Positions 45,806 through 54,001 of a stretch of 64,000 nt of DNA are shown piece by piece (within the stretch, counting starts at the first letter, position 1; each line of letters opens with the position of its first letter). Origin of the DNA: Variovorax paradoxus. GTDB taxonomy: Bacteria > Pseudomonadota > Gammaproteobacteria > Burkholderiales > Burkholderiaceae_C. Where the stretch lies: contig NZ_CP045644.1 in the NCBI RefSeq assembly GCF_009498455.1, positions 7,009,001 to 7,073,000 of the forward strand, given 5' to 3'. Position numbers and translations under genes: made by a program. The notes below the pieces were generated by a model. It was not told the DNA's origin. It did not search any database and was given only the letters and a program-made list of their open reading frames with translations.

Positions 45806-47022
45806 CCCGCTTCCTTCGCCGTGACCTGCAACTGCTGCAGCTGAAGGCCCACGGCTTCAAAACGTTGCGCGAGCCGGCCGGCGTCGCCGCGCAGGCGGGC
45901 CACGGTGCTGTCTTCGCGCGCATGCAGGTGCGCCTGCACGGTCGGACCGCAAAGGCTCAGGCGCAGATCGACTTCGCCGAGGCGCGGCAACACGAGCGAC
46001 ACCGTGGTGGACCAGCGGCGTGCGCCTTCTTCGTCGGATGGCTCGCCTTCGCGTGCACCGGGCTTGGCTTGCTCTTCCTCGATCGCCCACGCCATCGGTA
46101 CCTCGGGCCACGCGTGGCCGCTCCAGCGGAAGGCGGCGCTGGCCAGCAGGTCGAGCTGCTGGTGCACGACGGTGACGGCTTGCGGGTGGATCACTTCGGC
46201 GCCGCGTGGGGCGGGCGTGCTGGCGACATCGACTGCGGCGCGTGCTTGTTCTGCGATGCGGGGCGCGGGCATTTCCGGCTCAGCATCGGACACACCGTAA
46301 GCCGCTTGCACGCGCGCCGCATCCGGCGCGGGAGCGGTGACGGTTTCGCTGCGCGCGACCACGCGCTCAGGTTGCGTGATTTCAGATTCCGGCGCGTCGG
46401 CCGGCGCCGCTGCATTCGGCGCGGGCTGCGTCGCACCATCAGCCACAGTCAACGCCGTCGCGGCAGTCACCACGCCCTGCCCTGTTGGTGCCAACGTCGT
46501 CGCCACCATCACCGGACTCGCCCAGCGCGCCTGCGGCTCCCGCGCCATCTGCGCCAGCGTGCGCGTGCCCGCCGCGAACTCGGCCAAGTGCGATTCGTAG
46601 AACAGCCCGCTGTCCGACACCGTCTGCGCCAGCGTGCCCGAGAGCGCGGCGGCATTCACGCCTTGTCGCGCCACGGGCAGCAACAACGGCGCCTCACCAC
46701 GCACCGGCCCGGGCTCGGCCTGCAGATCGGCCAGCACCGCGCCGATCACGCGCGCAGCCACCGACAGGCGCGTGTCGATGGAAGACGGTGCACCGCCACC
46801 TGCAGGCGCAGCCACGTCACCACCCGACGCCCCCGAGGGCACGAGCCGGTCCAGCGCCGCACGCGAAGGCAGGCGCACATCGTTCGCCGTCTTCGGCACG
46901 GCCACCGCCGCACCGGGCGCGCCCACCGTGGTCTCCGACTTGAGGCCGAGCAGGTCCAGCCGCGGCGTCAGGCGCGCGGCCATCAGCGCATCGATCAGTC
47001 CGGTGAGTCCCAGCATGGCCAC
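45802..47022 (-). CDS. Second FliK-like hook-length control family protein
   Basis: A 406-residue protein with a long Ala/Pro-rich, low-complexity region (about 1-270) and a C-terminal Flg_hook-type domain (about 280-400: WSTTVSLVLPRLGEVDLRLSLCG, ARLRGDAGRLAQRFEAVGLQL). The start is given as the GTG at 47022 with AGGA 10 bases upstream; the ATG at 47016 is the alternative. A separate fliK is at 57641. Paired with an FlhB C-domain paralogue, this looks like a second length/specificity module whose role is not known to me. Confidence 0.82.
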   Translation of the reverse strand: MAMLGLTGLIDALMAARLTPRLDLLGLKSETTVGAPGAAVAVPKTANDVRLPSRAALDRLVPSGASGGDVAAPAGGGAPSSIDTRLSVAARVIGAVLADLQAEPGPVRGEAPLLLPVARQGVNAAALSGTLAQTVSDSGLFYESHLAEFAAGTRTLAQMAREPQARWASPVMVATTLAPTGQGVVTAATALTVADGATQPAPNAAAPADAPESEITQPERVVARSETVTAPAPDAARVQAAYGVSDAEPEMPAPRIAEQARAAVDVASTPAPRGAEVIHPQAVTVVHQQLDLLASAAFRWSGHAWPEVPMAWAIEEEQAKPGAREGEPSDEEGARRWSTTVSLVLPRLGEVDLRLSLCGPTVQAHLHAREDSTVARLRGDAGRLAQRFEAVGLQLQQLQVTAKEAG

Positions 47023-47047
47023 GGTGGTGTTGTCCTGTCGGTTCGCG

Positions 47048-47413
47048 TCAGTGCGCGAGGCCGTAGGCCCTGCCCAGGTTCTTCTGGTGGTTCAGCGAAT
47101 CCATGCGGCGGATCAGGTCGTCGAGCTGCGGCTTGATGAGCCCCGACAGCTCGGCCTGCTCGGTGCAGATGCGCTCGAGCAGGCGCAGCACGAGGTCGCG
47201 CTGTGCGGGCTCCAGCGACGCCAGCGGCTGGATCGCCTTCAGGCGCTCGACCGACGCCGAACACCGCGCCTCCAGCTCGGGCAGCTGCCCCCATTCCTTG
47301 GCGCGGGCCAGCGCCAGCATCCGCGAGATGCACGCGGCCAGCTGCTCGTAGCAATGAACGATCTCGCTGCGCACGGCCATCTGTTCCTGCCCCCAGGTCA
47401 CGCTCTGCATCAT
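47048..47413 (-). CDS. fliT: FliT-like flagellar chaperone
   Basis: A 121-residue all-helical protein in the fliT position (after fliD and fliS). FliT binds FliD in the cytosol and, in enterics, FlhDC. Sequence similarity of FliT proteins is low; the helix pattern IVHCYEQLAACISRMLALA and RDLVLRLLERICTEQAELSGLI fits. The ATG at 47413 shares one base with the fliS TGA. The second ATG at 47410 is equivalent. Confidence 0.8.
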   Translation of the reverse strand: MMQSVTWGQEQMAVRSEIVHCYEQLAACISRMLALARAKEWGQLPELEARCSASVERLKAIQPLASLEPAQRDLVLRLLERICTEQAELSGLIKPQLDDLIRRMDSLNHQKNLGRAYGLAH

Positions 47414-47832
47414 CAGTTGGAAGGCCTGTCGTCGATCTCCCGCCAGGCGGAAGCGAGGTGGTCGAGCAGGCGGTCGGCTTCGTCCAGCGCCTGCACGTCG
47501 TTGCGCAGGTTGGCCAGCAGCAGGCGTTGCACGACGTAGTCGTACAGCGACGACAGGTTGCCGACGATGTCGGTGCCGCCCTCGCCGGCCGCCCCGGCAT
47601 CGAGGCTGGCCTTCAGGCCGTTGTCGACGATGTTGATCGCCTTCGAAATCGCCTGCCCCTTGGCGCCGATGTCGCCGGCCGCCATGTGCAGGCGCGCCGC
47701 GCCGATGGCGGTCTTCGCGCCGTCGAACAGCATGTGGATGAGCTGCAGCGGCGACGCGCTCATGGCGCGGGTCTCGATGCCGACACGCGCGTAGGCGCCG
47801 ACACCGGTGCGGGAGTGGTGAGAGCTGTACAT
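47413..47832 (-). CDS. fliS: Flagellin chaperone FliS
   Basis: A 139-residue four-helix chaperone that binds flagellin's C-terminus before export. It shows the family start YARVGIETRAMSASPLQLIHMLFDGA and NIVDNGLKASLD with LSSLYDYVVQRLLLAN. It follows fliD after 14 bp. It overlaps fliT. Confidence 0.95.
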   Translation of the reverse strand: MYSSHHSRTGVGAYARVGIETRAMSASPLQLIHMLFDGAKTAIGAARLHMAAGDIGAKGQAISKAINIVDNGLKASLDAGAAGEGGTDIVGNLSSLYDYVVQRLLLANLRNDVQALDEADRLLDHLASAWREIDDRPSN

Positions 47833-47846
47833 GCGGCCTCCTGTCC

Positions 47847-49295
47847 TCAGCCCTTGCTGGCGTTCATCGCGTCGAACTGCTGCGCGAGGTACTTCAGCGT
47901 GCCGTTCATGCTGCTCATCGCCACGTCCAGCTGCACGAACTGCTTGCGGTAGCGCTCCACGGTCGCGTCGGCCCGCTCCTTCATTTCGGCGTACTGGGTG
48001 TCGATCTGCTTGAGCGTGCTTGTCACGCCGTCGGTGGCGGCCTTGAGCGCACCCTTGCTGCCGGTGAGGTCGTCGATCACCGCCGTGAGCTGCTTGCCGT
48101 AGCCGGTGGTGCTGCCGGTGCCGCTGGCAAAGAGCTTCGACACGCCTTCCAGGTTGGTGTCGATGGCCTTGTCGAGCTTGTCGTTGTCGACCGCGAGCGT
48201 GCCGTCCTTCTGGAACGAGATGCCGATCGACGTGAGCACCTTCAGGTCGTTCGCACCGCCGGGCTGGGGGCTGGTGAGCGTCTGGCGGATGCGCGTCTGC
48301 AGGTTGCGCAAGGTCGAGTCGCCCACGAGCGGCGCGGCGGTTTCGGCGTCGGTGTCGAAGGCGGTGAGCGACTTGGCCGTGCTCTGCAGCGCGTTGTAGG
48401 CCTTCACGAAATCGGTGATGGCCGTCTTCACTGCCGTCGTGCTGGCCTTCATCACGAGGTTGAGCTTGCCGGTCTGCACCAGCGTGAGCGTGGTGCCCTG
48501 GATGGCGTCGGTCACCGAGTTGGTCGTGCTGGTGACGGCGATGCCGTTGACGGTGAGCCTGGCGTTCTGCGCCGCCGCGGTCTGCTGCAGGTTCTGCGTG
48601 CCGGCGGGGTCGTTGTTCAGCAGGCTCTGCAGCGCGGCGTCGCCGTCCACCGAGATGCGCATGGCCGAGGTTTCGCCCGTCTTCGTGGAGGTGAGCACCA
48701 GCCGGTTGGGCGTGCCGCTGCCGTCGTTCACGATGGTGGCCGAGACGCCCGCGTTGGCCGCGTTGATCGCATCGCGGATGCCGCCCAGCGTGTTGTTGCT
48801 GGCGTCGATGGTGATCGGCTTGGCCGTGCGCGTGGTGTCCTTGTCGAAGGTGGCGCCGGTGTACTGGCCGGTCACGGGGTCGAGCGTGCCGCCCGAGACC
48901 TTGCCGAAGTCGATGGTGATCTTGCCGCTGCCGATCGCGGTGGTGGTGTTGGCCTGCCCCTTCGCGATGACCGACTGCGCCTGTGCGAGCTGCGAGATGT
49001 CGATGGCATAGCTGCCCGCCGAACGCGGGTCGGTGCCGGTGGCCGCCATGATGCCGCTCACGCTCGGCGTGCCGGTGATCGCCTGGAACAGCGCCGGGTC
49101 GCCCAGCTTCTTGGCCGCGGCCTGAATGCCGGCGAGCGCGCTTTGCAGCGTGCCGTAGGCCGAGAGCTTGCTGTTGTAGCTGGTCTGCTTGGCCTTCAGG
49201 GCCACGAGCGGCTGGTTCTCCGCGGTCTGCAGCTGGGTCAGCAATGCGCCCAGGTCAAGGTTGGAGCCAACGCCGATGCTGCTGATCGATGCCAT
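47847..49295 (-). CDS. fliD: Flagellar filament cap protein FliD
   Basis: A 482-residue cap protein that assists flagellin polymerisation at the filament tip. It has the family N-terminus (GVGSNLDLGALLTQLQTAENQPL) and a C-terminal coiled region (LKQIDTQYAEMKERADATVERYRKQ given in part: ERYRKQFVQLD). The middle carries GIRDAINAANAGVSATIVNDG. No cysteine is seen, usual for exported axial proteins. It lies 55 bp after flaG and starts the fliD-fliS-fliT run. Confidence 0.95.
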   Translation of the reverse strand: MASISSIGVGSNLDLGALLTQLQTAENQPLVALKAKQTSYNSKLSAYGTLQSALAGIQAAAKKLGDPALFQAITGTPSVSGIMAATGTDPRSAGSYAIDISQLAQAQSVIAKGQANTTTAIGSGKITIDFGKVSGGTLDPVTGQYTGATFDKDTTRTAKPITIDASNNTLGGIRDAINAANAGVSATIVNDGSGTPNRLVLTSTKTGETSAMRISVDGDAALQSLLNNDPAGTQNLQQTAAAQNARLTVNGIAVTSTTNSVTDAIQGTTLTLVQTGKLNLVMKASTTAVKTAITDFVKAYNALQSTAKSLTAFDTDAETAAPLVGDSTLRNLQTRIRQTLTSPQPGGANDLKVLTSIGISFQKDGTLAVDNDKLDKAIDTNLEGVSKLFASGTGSTTGYGKQLTAVIDDLTGSKGALKAATDGVTSTLKQIDTQYAEMKERADATVERYRKQFVQLDVAMSSMNGTLKYLAQQFDAMNASKG

Positions 49296-49350
49296 GTCGA
49301 GGGTGTCCTGAAATGCGGATGAAATGAAGCGGTCTGGAAGCAGCGCGCCG

Positions 49351-49713
49351 TCAGGCCTGCTGGCTCACGAGCAGCCCGGCCTGCTGGTCCATGACCTTGG
49401 CGATGCGAACGACCTCTTCGGTCGGAATCTGGCGAATCACTTCGCCGTTGCTGCGGTCGACCACCTTGACGATGAGCTTGTCGGTGTCGCGGTCGAACTC
49501 GAACTGCAGGCTGATCGAACGGCTTTCGAGCGATGCGTTGACCGACTTCACCGCCATCTCGATCTGCACCGGCGTCGCTTCTTCGACCTCGGCCTTGCGC
49601 AGTGCCGTGGCCTCGGTCGCGGCTGTCGCAGCGGCGCCATCGGTGCGGCCGGCGAGCAGTTGCTGCAGCCATGGGCTTTCCACGGCAGTGGCGGCGGGTA
49701 CGGGCTGGGACAT
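49351..49713 (-). CDS. flaG: FlaG family protein
   Basis: A 120-residue FlaG protein. The C-terminal domain (about 50-120) has QFEFDRDTDKLIVKVVDRS and GEVIRQIPTEEVVRI, diagnostic of the family. FlaG affects filament length in some species, by an unknown mechanism. The ATG at 49713 is selected, since the longer open frame runs into the hairpins and the fliC terminator region. It follows fliC by 170 bp of hairpin-rich DNA. Confidence 0.92.
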   Translation of the reverse strand: MSQPVPAATAVESPWLQQLLAGRTDGAAATAATEATALRKAEVEEATPVQIEMAVKSVNASLESRSISLQFEFDRDTDKLIVKVVDRSNGEVIRQIPTEEVVRIAKVMDQQAGLLVSQQA

Positions 49714-49743
49714 GGTCTGCGTTCCGTTTCTTCTTGTGGAGTT

Positions 49744-49821
49744 CGTTGTCCTGTGCGGCCTCGCCCACAACGTGGCCGCACAGGACAACGCAGGCGGCTT
49801 CGGGTGTCCCCGAAGGCCTGC
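49744..49821. repeat. Two strong stem-loops between fliC and flaG
   Basis: A perfect 17-bp inverted repeat joins 49744-49760 with 49774-49790 (CGTTGTCCTGTGCGGCC against its complement) around a 13-nt loop. Next to it, GCAGGC (49790-49795) pairs with GCCTGC (49816-49821) and CTTCGGG (49798-49804) pairs with CCCGAAG (49809-49815). Neither is followed by a clear T run. They may stabilise or process the flaG-side mRNA. Confidence 0.7.
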
Positions 49822-49823
49822 GA

Positions 49824-49875
49824 GCAAAAAAACAAAGACGCCGGGCGCCACCCTCGTGAGGCGCGCCCGGCGGTC
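49824..49875 (-). terminator. fliC terminator
   Basis: On the minus strand, GACCGCCGGGCGCGC pairs with GGCGCCCGGCGTC, and the stem is extended by AAGAC/GTCTT ends; TTTGTTTTTTT follows. It begins 8 bp after the fliC stop, the usual place for a strong flagellin terminator. Confidence 0.85.
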
Positions 49876-49883
49876 TTCGCGAA

Positions 49884-51530
49884 TTAACGCAGCAGCGAGA
49901 GCACGCCTTGCGTGGTCTGGTTCGCCTGCGCCAGCACCGAGGTACCGGCCTGCTGCAGGATCTGCGCGCGCGTCATGTTCGACACTTCCACGGCGTAGTC
50001 CGAGTCTTCGATGCGCGAACGCGACGACGACAGGTTGGTGATGGTGGTGCCGAGGTTGGCGATCACCGAGTCGAAACGGTTCTGCACCGCACCCAGCGAG
50101 GAGCGCAGCTGGTCGACCTTCGACAGGGCAGCGTCGAGGGCCTTGAGCGGGTCGACGGTGGAGGTGTTGCCGCTGCGGGCGTTCAGCGTGAAGGCGCCAG
50201 CCTTGGCCGAATCGGCGTAGACCGCGTTGCCAGCGCCGTCGGTCACTGCACCGTTGCTGTGCACGCTGTAGGTCGACACGGTGGTGGCCGAGTTGCCGAG
50301 CGAGCCGTCAGCGCCCACGTAGGCGCCGGTGACCGTGCCGTCCGCAGCGATCGTGACACCTGCCACGCCGCCGATGGTCGATGCAGCCACAGCCGTGCCG
50401 CCTGCTGCAGCCAGCTTGTCGTTCAGCGCGGCGGCCGAGATTTCGTCGCCGGTGACGTCGAAGTTGGCTGCACCGGCGGTGGCCGTGTAGGTCGTGCCGC
50501 CGACCTTGATGGTGCCGCCCGTGCTGCCAACGGCCGCCATGCTGGTCGTCAGGCTGGTCAGCGTGGCTGCCGTACCCGTACCGCCTGCGTTGTTCTGCGT
50601 CAGGTTGCCGACCGTGTCCACCCACAGCGCGGAGCCGTCGGCTGCGGTGATCGTGCCTGCGCTGTCGATCTTGACGTCCAGCGAGTTGCCGCCGATGGTG
50701 ACCGTTGCGGTCTTGCTCTCGCCCGCTGCGGGCTGGAGCGAAGCGATCGTGGCGGCGTTGGTGCGGCCCGTTTCACCGAAGGTGAACTTCGACTTGGCCG
50801 CGTCGTAGGTGTAGGTGGAACCCACGGTAACGACCGAGTCGCCCGCCTTGGCGCCCGCCAGCAGCTGGCTGCGCGTGGCCAGCGTGTTGGTGGCCGTGAC
50901 GTCGTACTTCTGCGTGCCGTTGACCGGCGCGCCGTTGACGGTAGCGCCAGCCAGCGTCAGGTCGTCCTTGGTGGCGGCCTTGTTCAGCGTGCCCGTGCCG
51001 TTCACGTTGAAGCTTTCCAGACCCAGGGTCTTGGCGCTGATTTCCTTCAGGTCGATGTCGATGGTTTCGCCATCGTTCGCGCCGACTTGCACCGTCAGCT
51101 TGCCGGCGTCGGCCGACAACACCTTCACGCCGTTGAACTGGGTCTGTTCCGAGACGCGGTTGATTTCGTCCAGGCGCTGGCCGATTTCAGCCTGGATCGA
51201 GTCCAGGTCGGTGGCCGAGTTGGTGCCGGTGGCGGCTTGCACCGACAGGTCGCGGATGCGCTGCAGGTTGTTGTTGACTTCGGTCAGTGCGCCTTCGGTC
51301 GTCTGGGCGATCGAGATGCCGTCGTTGGCGTTGCGCGAAGCTTGCGTCAGGCCCTTGATGTTGGCCGTGAAGCGGTTGGCGATGGCCTGGCCGGCGGCAT
51401 CGTCCTTGGCGCTGTTGATGCGCATGCCGGACGACAGGCGCTCGATGGCAGTGTTCAGTGCCGATTGCGACTTGTTGAGGTTGTTCTGCGTGAGAAGAGA
51501 AAGGCTGTTCGTATTGATGACTTGCGCCAT
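49884..51530 (-). CDS. fliC: Flagellin FliC
   Basis: A 548-residue flagellin. The conserved D0/D1 N-terminus (about 1-165) shows NSLSLLTQNNLNKSQSALN and IERLSSGMRINSAKDDAAGQ; the C-terminus (about 460-548) shows LGAVQNRFDSVIANLGTTI and ends in QANQTTQGVLSLLR. The middle is a Gly/Ala/Thr-rich variable domain exposed on the filament. No Cys is seen. AGGAG lies 7 bases before the ATG at 51530. It is read from a sigma-28 promoter and closed by its own terminator. It is the only flagellin gene in the window. Confidence 0.97.
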   Translation of the reverse strand: MAQVINTNSLSLLTQNNLNKSQSALNTAIERLSSGMRINSAKDDAAGQAIANRFTANIKGLTQASRNANDGISIAQTTEGALTEVNNNLQRIRDLSVQAATGTNSATDLDSIQAEIGQRLDEINRVSEQTQFNGVKVLSADAGKLTVQVGANDGETIDIDLKEISAKTLGLESFNVNGTGTLNKAATKDDLTLAGATVNGAPVNGTQKYDVTATNTLATRSQLLAGAKAGDSVVTVGSTYTYDAAKSKFTFGETGRTNAATIASLQPAAGESKTATVTIGGNSLDVKIDSAGTITAADGSALWVDTVGNLTQNNAGGTGTAATLTSLTTSMAAVGSTGGTIKVGGTTYTATAGAANFDVTGDEISAAALNDKLAAAGGTAVAASTIGGVAGVTIAADGTVTGAYVGADGSLGNSATTVSTYSVHSNGAVTDGAGNAVYADSAKAGAFTLNARSGNTSTVDPLKALDAALSKVDQLRSSLGAVQNRFDSVIANLGTTITNLSSSRSRIEDSDYAVEVSNMTRAQILQQAGTSVLAQANQTTQGVLSLLR

Positions 51531-51626
51531 GTTCGACTCCTGATTGACAAAAGGTTGTGGACTCCGGCCATCGGCCGTAACGCTGGACCCGCTTCCACGG
51601 TGAGACTCAAGCCATCGTTGAAGGAG

Positions 51627-51653
51627 ATATCGGCGGGTGTCCGCAAACCTTTA
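51627..51653 (-). promoter_or_regulatory. Sigma-28 (FliA) promoter of fliC
   Basis: Reading the minus strand, TAAA (51653-51650), 15 bases, then GCCGATAT (51634-51627) matches the sigma-28 pattern TAAA-N15-GCCGATAA in seven of eight -10 bases. Transcription should start near 51619, giving a leader of about 90 bases to the fliC ATG. Confidence 0.88.
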
Positions 51654-51694
51654 GGGCGACGACGAAAAAAGTTTGACGTCGCTGCCCTTCACCG

Positions 51695-52015
51695 TCATGC
51701 CTGCATGCCCATGATTTCCTGGTACGCCGTCACCAGCCGGTTGCGCACCTGCAGCCCGGTCTGGAACGCCACGTTGGCCTTCTGCAGATCGACCATCACG
51801 TCGTTGAGCGCCACGCCGGGCTTGCCCAGTTCGAACGATTCGGCCTGCGCATAGGCCTGCTGCTGCGCGCCGCTGATGTTGGCGAGCGAGCGCTGCAACT
51901 CGGCCGCAAAGCTGCCCGCGCCGGTCGGCGCAGAGGTTGCAGGCCCCATGCCGCTGGCGAGCGCGGTGGCGCGCATCTGCTGCAGGACGGATTCGATGGC
52001 ATTCATGGGGGACAT
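51695..52015 (-). CDS. fliE: Hook-basal body protein FliE
   Basis: A 106-residue FliE, the MS ring-rod junction protein and an early export substrate. It has SFAAELQRSLANISGAQQQA and the C-terminal VMVDLQKANVAFQTGLQVRNRLVTAYQEIM (partial: QKANVAFQTGLQVRNRL). The start is listed as ATG 52015 (MSPMNAIES); ATG 52006 is equally possible. It diverges from fliF over a 282-bp region. The 164-bp region downstream of it holds the fliC promoter, on the same strand. Confidence 0.94.
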   Translation of the reverse strand: MSPMNAIESVLQQMRATALASGMGPATSAPTGAGSFAAELQRSLANISGAQQQAYAQAESFELGKPGVALNDVMVDLQKANVAFQTGLQVRNRLVTAYQEIMGMQA

Positions 52016-52123
52016 GGGGAAAAGTTCACTTCCAGCTGACTTGACACGGAGCGCGCGAGCGCTCCAACCGGCAGGCAGCGTACCAAGGGACAACCCCGAT
52101 TCAAACGCGCAACTGAGGGCAAA

Positions 52124-52157
52124 ACCCCCGGCTGTTCGACCGATCGAATTTGGGGGT
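52124..52157. promoter_or_regulatory. Nested dyad in the fliE-fliF divergent region
   Basis: ACCCCC (52124-52129) pairs with GGGGGT (52152-52157), and within it TTCGA (52135-52139) pairs with TCGAA (52144-52148). A further small palindrome, TTCGCGAA, lies at 52172-52179. They lie between the divergent fliE and fliF genes, where FlhDC or another activator should bind. They do not clearly match the enteric FlhDC box. Confidence 0.4.
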
Positions 52158-52297
52158 GCCTGCTGAAAATCGTTCGCGAAACGAACAGGCCTAGGCCGAG
52201 ATCGCCGGCCCCCTGGAATGACATCCCCCTACCGAATCCTCTCTCTCACCCCGGCGCCGGCCCTGTGCGGCGCAACGGCCGCAGCAAAGGCGCGCCG

Positions 52298-54001
52298 ATG
52301 AGCACGGCCGCGCCCACGGGCAGCCTGCCGACGGGCGGCAACGGCCTGCCGCCGATGCTGGAGCGCATGCGCGCACAGCCGCGCCTGCCGCTGATCATTG
52401 GCGCCGCGGTGCTGGTGACGGTGGTCGCCGCCTTTGCGCTGTGGAGCCGCGGGCCCGACTACAAGGTGCTCTACACCAATGTGTCGGACCGCGACGGCGG
52501 CGCGATCATCGCGTCGCTGCAGCAGATGAACGTGCCCTACAAGTTCGCCGAAGGCGGCGGCGCGATCCTCATCGCGGGCGACAAGGTCGCGGAAACGCGC
52601 CTGAAGCTCGCGGCGCAGGGCCTGCCCAAGGCCGGCGGCGTGGGCTTCGAACTGATGGACAACCAGAAGTTCGGCACCAGCCAGTTCGCCGAACAGGTCA
52701 ACTACCAGCGCGGACTCGAAGGCGAGCTGGCGCGCTCCATCGAATCGATCGGCACCATCGAAGCGGCGCGCGTGCACCTGGCGCTGCCCAAGCCGTCGCT
52801 GTTCGTGCGCGACCAGAAGAAGCCTTCGGCCTCGGTGGTGCTCACGCTCATGCGCGGGCGCAGCATCGACGAAGGCCAGGTGAGCGCCATCGTGCACATG
52901 GTGTCCAGCAGCGTGCCCGACCTGGACGCCAAGAACGTGACGGTGGTCGACCAGCGCGGCAACCTGCTGTCGTCGGCGCGCGGCACCAGCCAGGGGCTGG
53001 ACGTGAGCCAGCTCAAGTACGCGCAGGAGATCGAGCAGGGCTACGTGCGCCGCATCGAGGCGATTCTTCAGCCGCTGGTGGGCGCGAGCAACGTGCGCGC
53101 GCAGGTCGCGGCCGACATCGACTTCTCGGTGGTGGAACACACCGACGAGAAGTACAAGCCCAACCAGGACCCGTCGCAGGCCGCGATCCGCAGCCAGCAG
53201 TCGAGCGAATCGGCGCAGCAGAACGGCGCACCGCCGGGCGGCGTGCCGGGCGCACTGTCGAACCAGCCGCCGGTGAACCCGACGGCGCCGATCACTGCGC
53301 CCCGGCCGCCGAACGCGCCCAACGCACCGGGGGCGGCGAACACGCCGCCCGCTGCCGCACCGGCCACCGGCCCGAGCAACACGCGCAAGGACGTCACGAC
53401 CAACTACGAGCTCGACCGCACCATCCGCCACGTGCAGCAGGCCGCCGGCGGCGTGAAGCGCCTGTCGGTCGCCGTGGTGGTGAACCACCGCGACACGGTC
53501 GATGCCGCGGGCAAGGCCGGCAGCCACGCGCTCACGCCGGCCGAGCTGGAGCAGATCCGCAACCTCGCGAAGGAAGCGATGGGCTTCAGCACCGAGCGCG
53601 GCGATTCGCTCAACGTGGTCAACAGCGCCTTCGCCCGCGACGCCGAGGCCGGCCCCGCGCCCGAGCTGCCGTTCTGGCGCGACCGCGACAACCTCGCGCT
53701 CGGCAAGGCGCTGGGCCCCTACCTGCTCATCGGCCTGCTCGCGCTGTTCGCCTGGTTGGCCGTGGTGCGTCCGCTGATGCGCCGGCACCTGGCCCCGCCG
53801 CCGCCCGCGCAGCCCGTGGCCGATGCGGCCGACGTGACCACCACCCCCACCGACACGGCCCCGGCCGCGCCCGAAGAAACACTGCAGCAGCGCGAGTCCA
53901 CACGCCAGAAGGCCGACATGGACTACGCCCAGCAGACCGCCGACAAGGACCCCAAGCTCGTGGCCGCCCTGATCCAGCACTGGATGCACACCAATGACTA
54001 G
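52298..54001 (+). CDS. fliF: Flagellar MS-ring protein FliF
   Basis: A 567-residue MS-ring protein. It has a first transmembrane helix (about 34-54), the ring-building motifs (PDYKVLYTNVSDRDGG; GVGFELMDNQKFGTSQFAEQ; ARVHLALPKPSLFVRDQ), a proline-rich periplasmic loop (about 300-370), a second transmembrane helix near 475-495 and a cytosolic C-terminal tail that binds FliG. AAAGG lies 8 bases before the ATG at 52298. It begins the long fliFGHIJKLMNOPQR run and overlaps fliG by 8 bp. Confidence 0.97.
   Translation: MSTAAPTGSLPTGGNGLPPMLERMRAQPRLPLIIGAAVLVTVVAAFALWSRGPDYKVLYTNVSDRDGGAIIASLQQMNVPYKFAEGGGAILIAGDKVAETRLKLAAQGLPKAGGVGFELMDNQKFGTSQFAEQVNYQRGLEGELARSIESIGTIEAARVHLALPKPSLFVRDQKKPSASVVLTLMRGRSIDEGQVSAIVHMVSSSVPDLDAKNVTVVDQRGNLLSSARGTSQGLDVSQLKYAQEIEQGYVRRIEAILQPLVGASNVRAQVAADIDFSVVEHTDEKYKPNQDPSQAAIRSQQSSESAQQNGAPPGGVPGALSNQPPVNPTAPITAPRPPNAPNAPGAANTPPAAAPATGPSNTRKDVTTNYELDRTIRHVQQAAGGVKRLSVAVVVNHRDTVDAAGKAGSHALTPAELEQIRNLAKEAMGFSTERGDSLNVVNSAFARDAEAGPAPELPFWRDRDNLALGKALGPYLLIGLLALFAWLAVVRPLMRRHLAPPPPAQPVADAADVTTTPTDTAPAAPEETLQQRESTRQKADMDYAQQTADKDPKLVAALIQHWMHTND

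Noticed and set aside
49908..51854. 648-codon plus-strand frame opposite fliC
   Set aside because: It is a shadow of flagellin codon bias; fliC has its promoter, ribosome site and terminator on the other strand.
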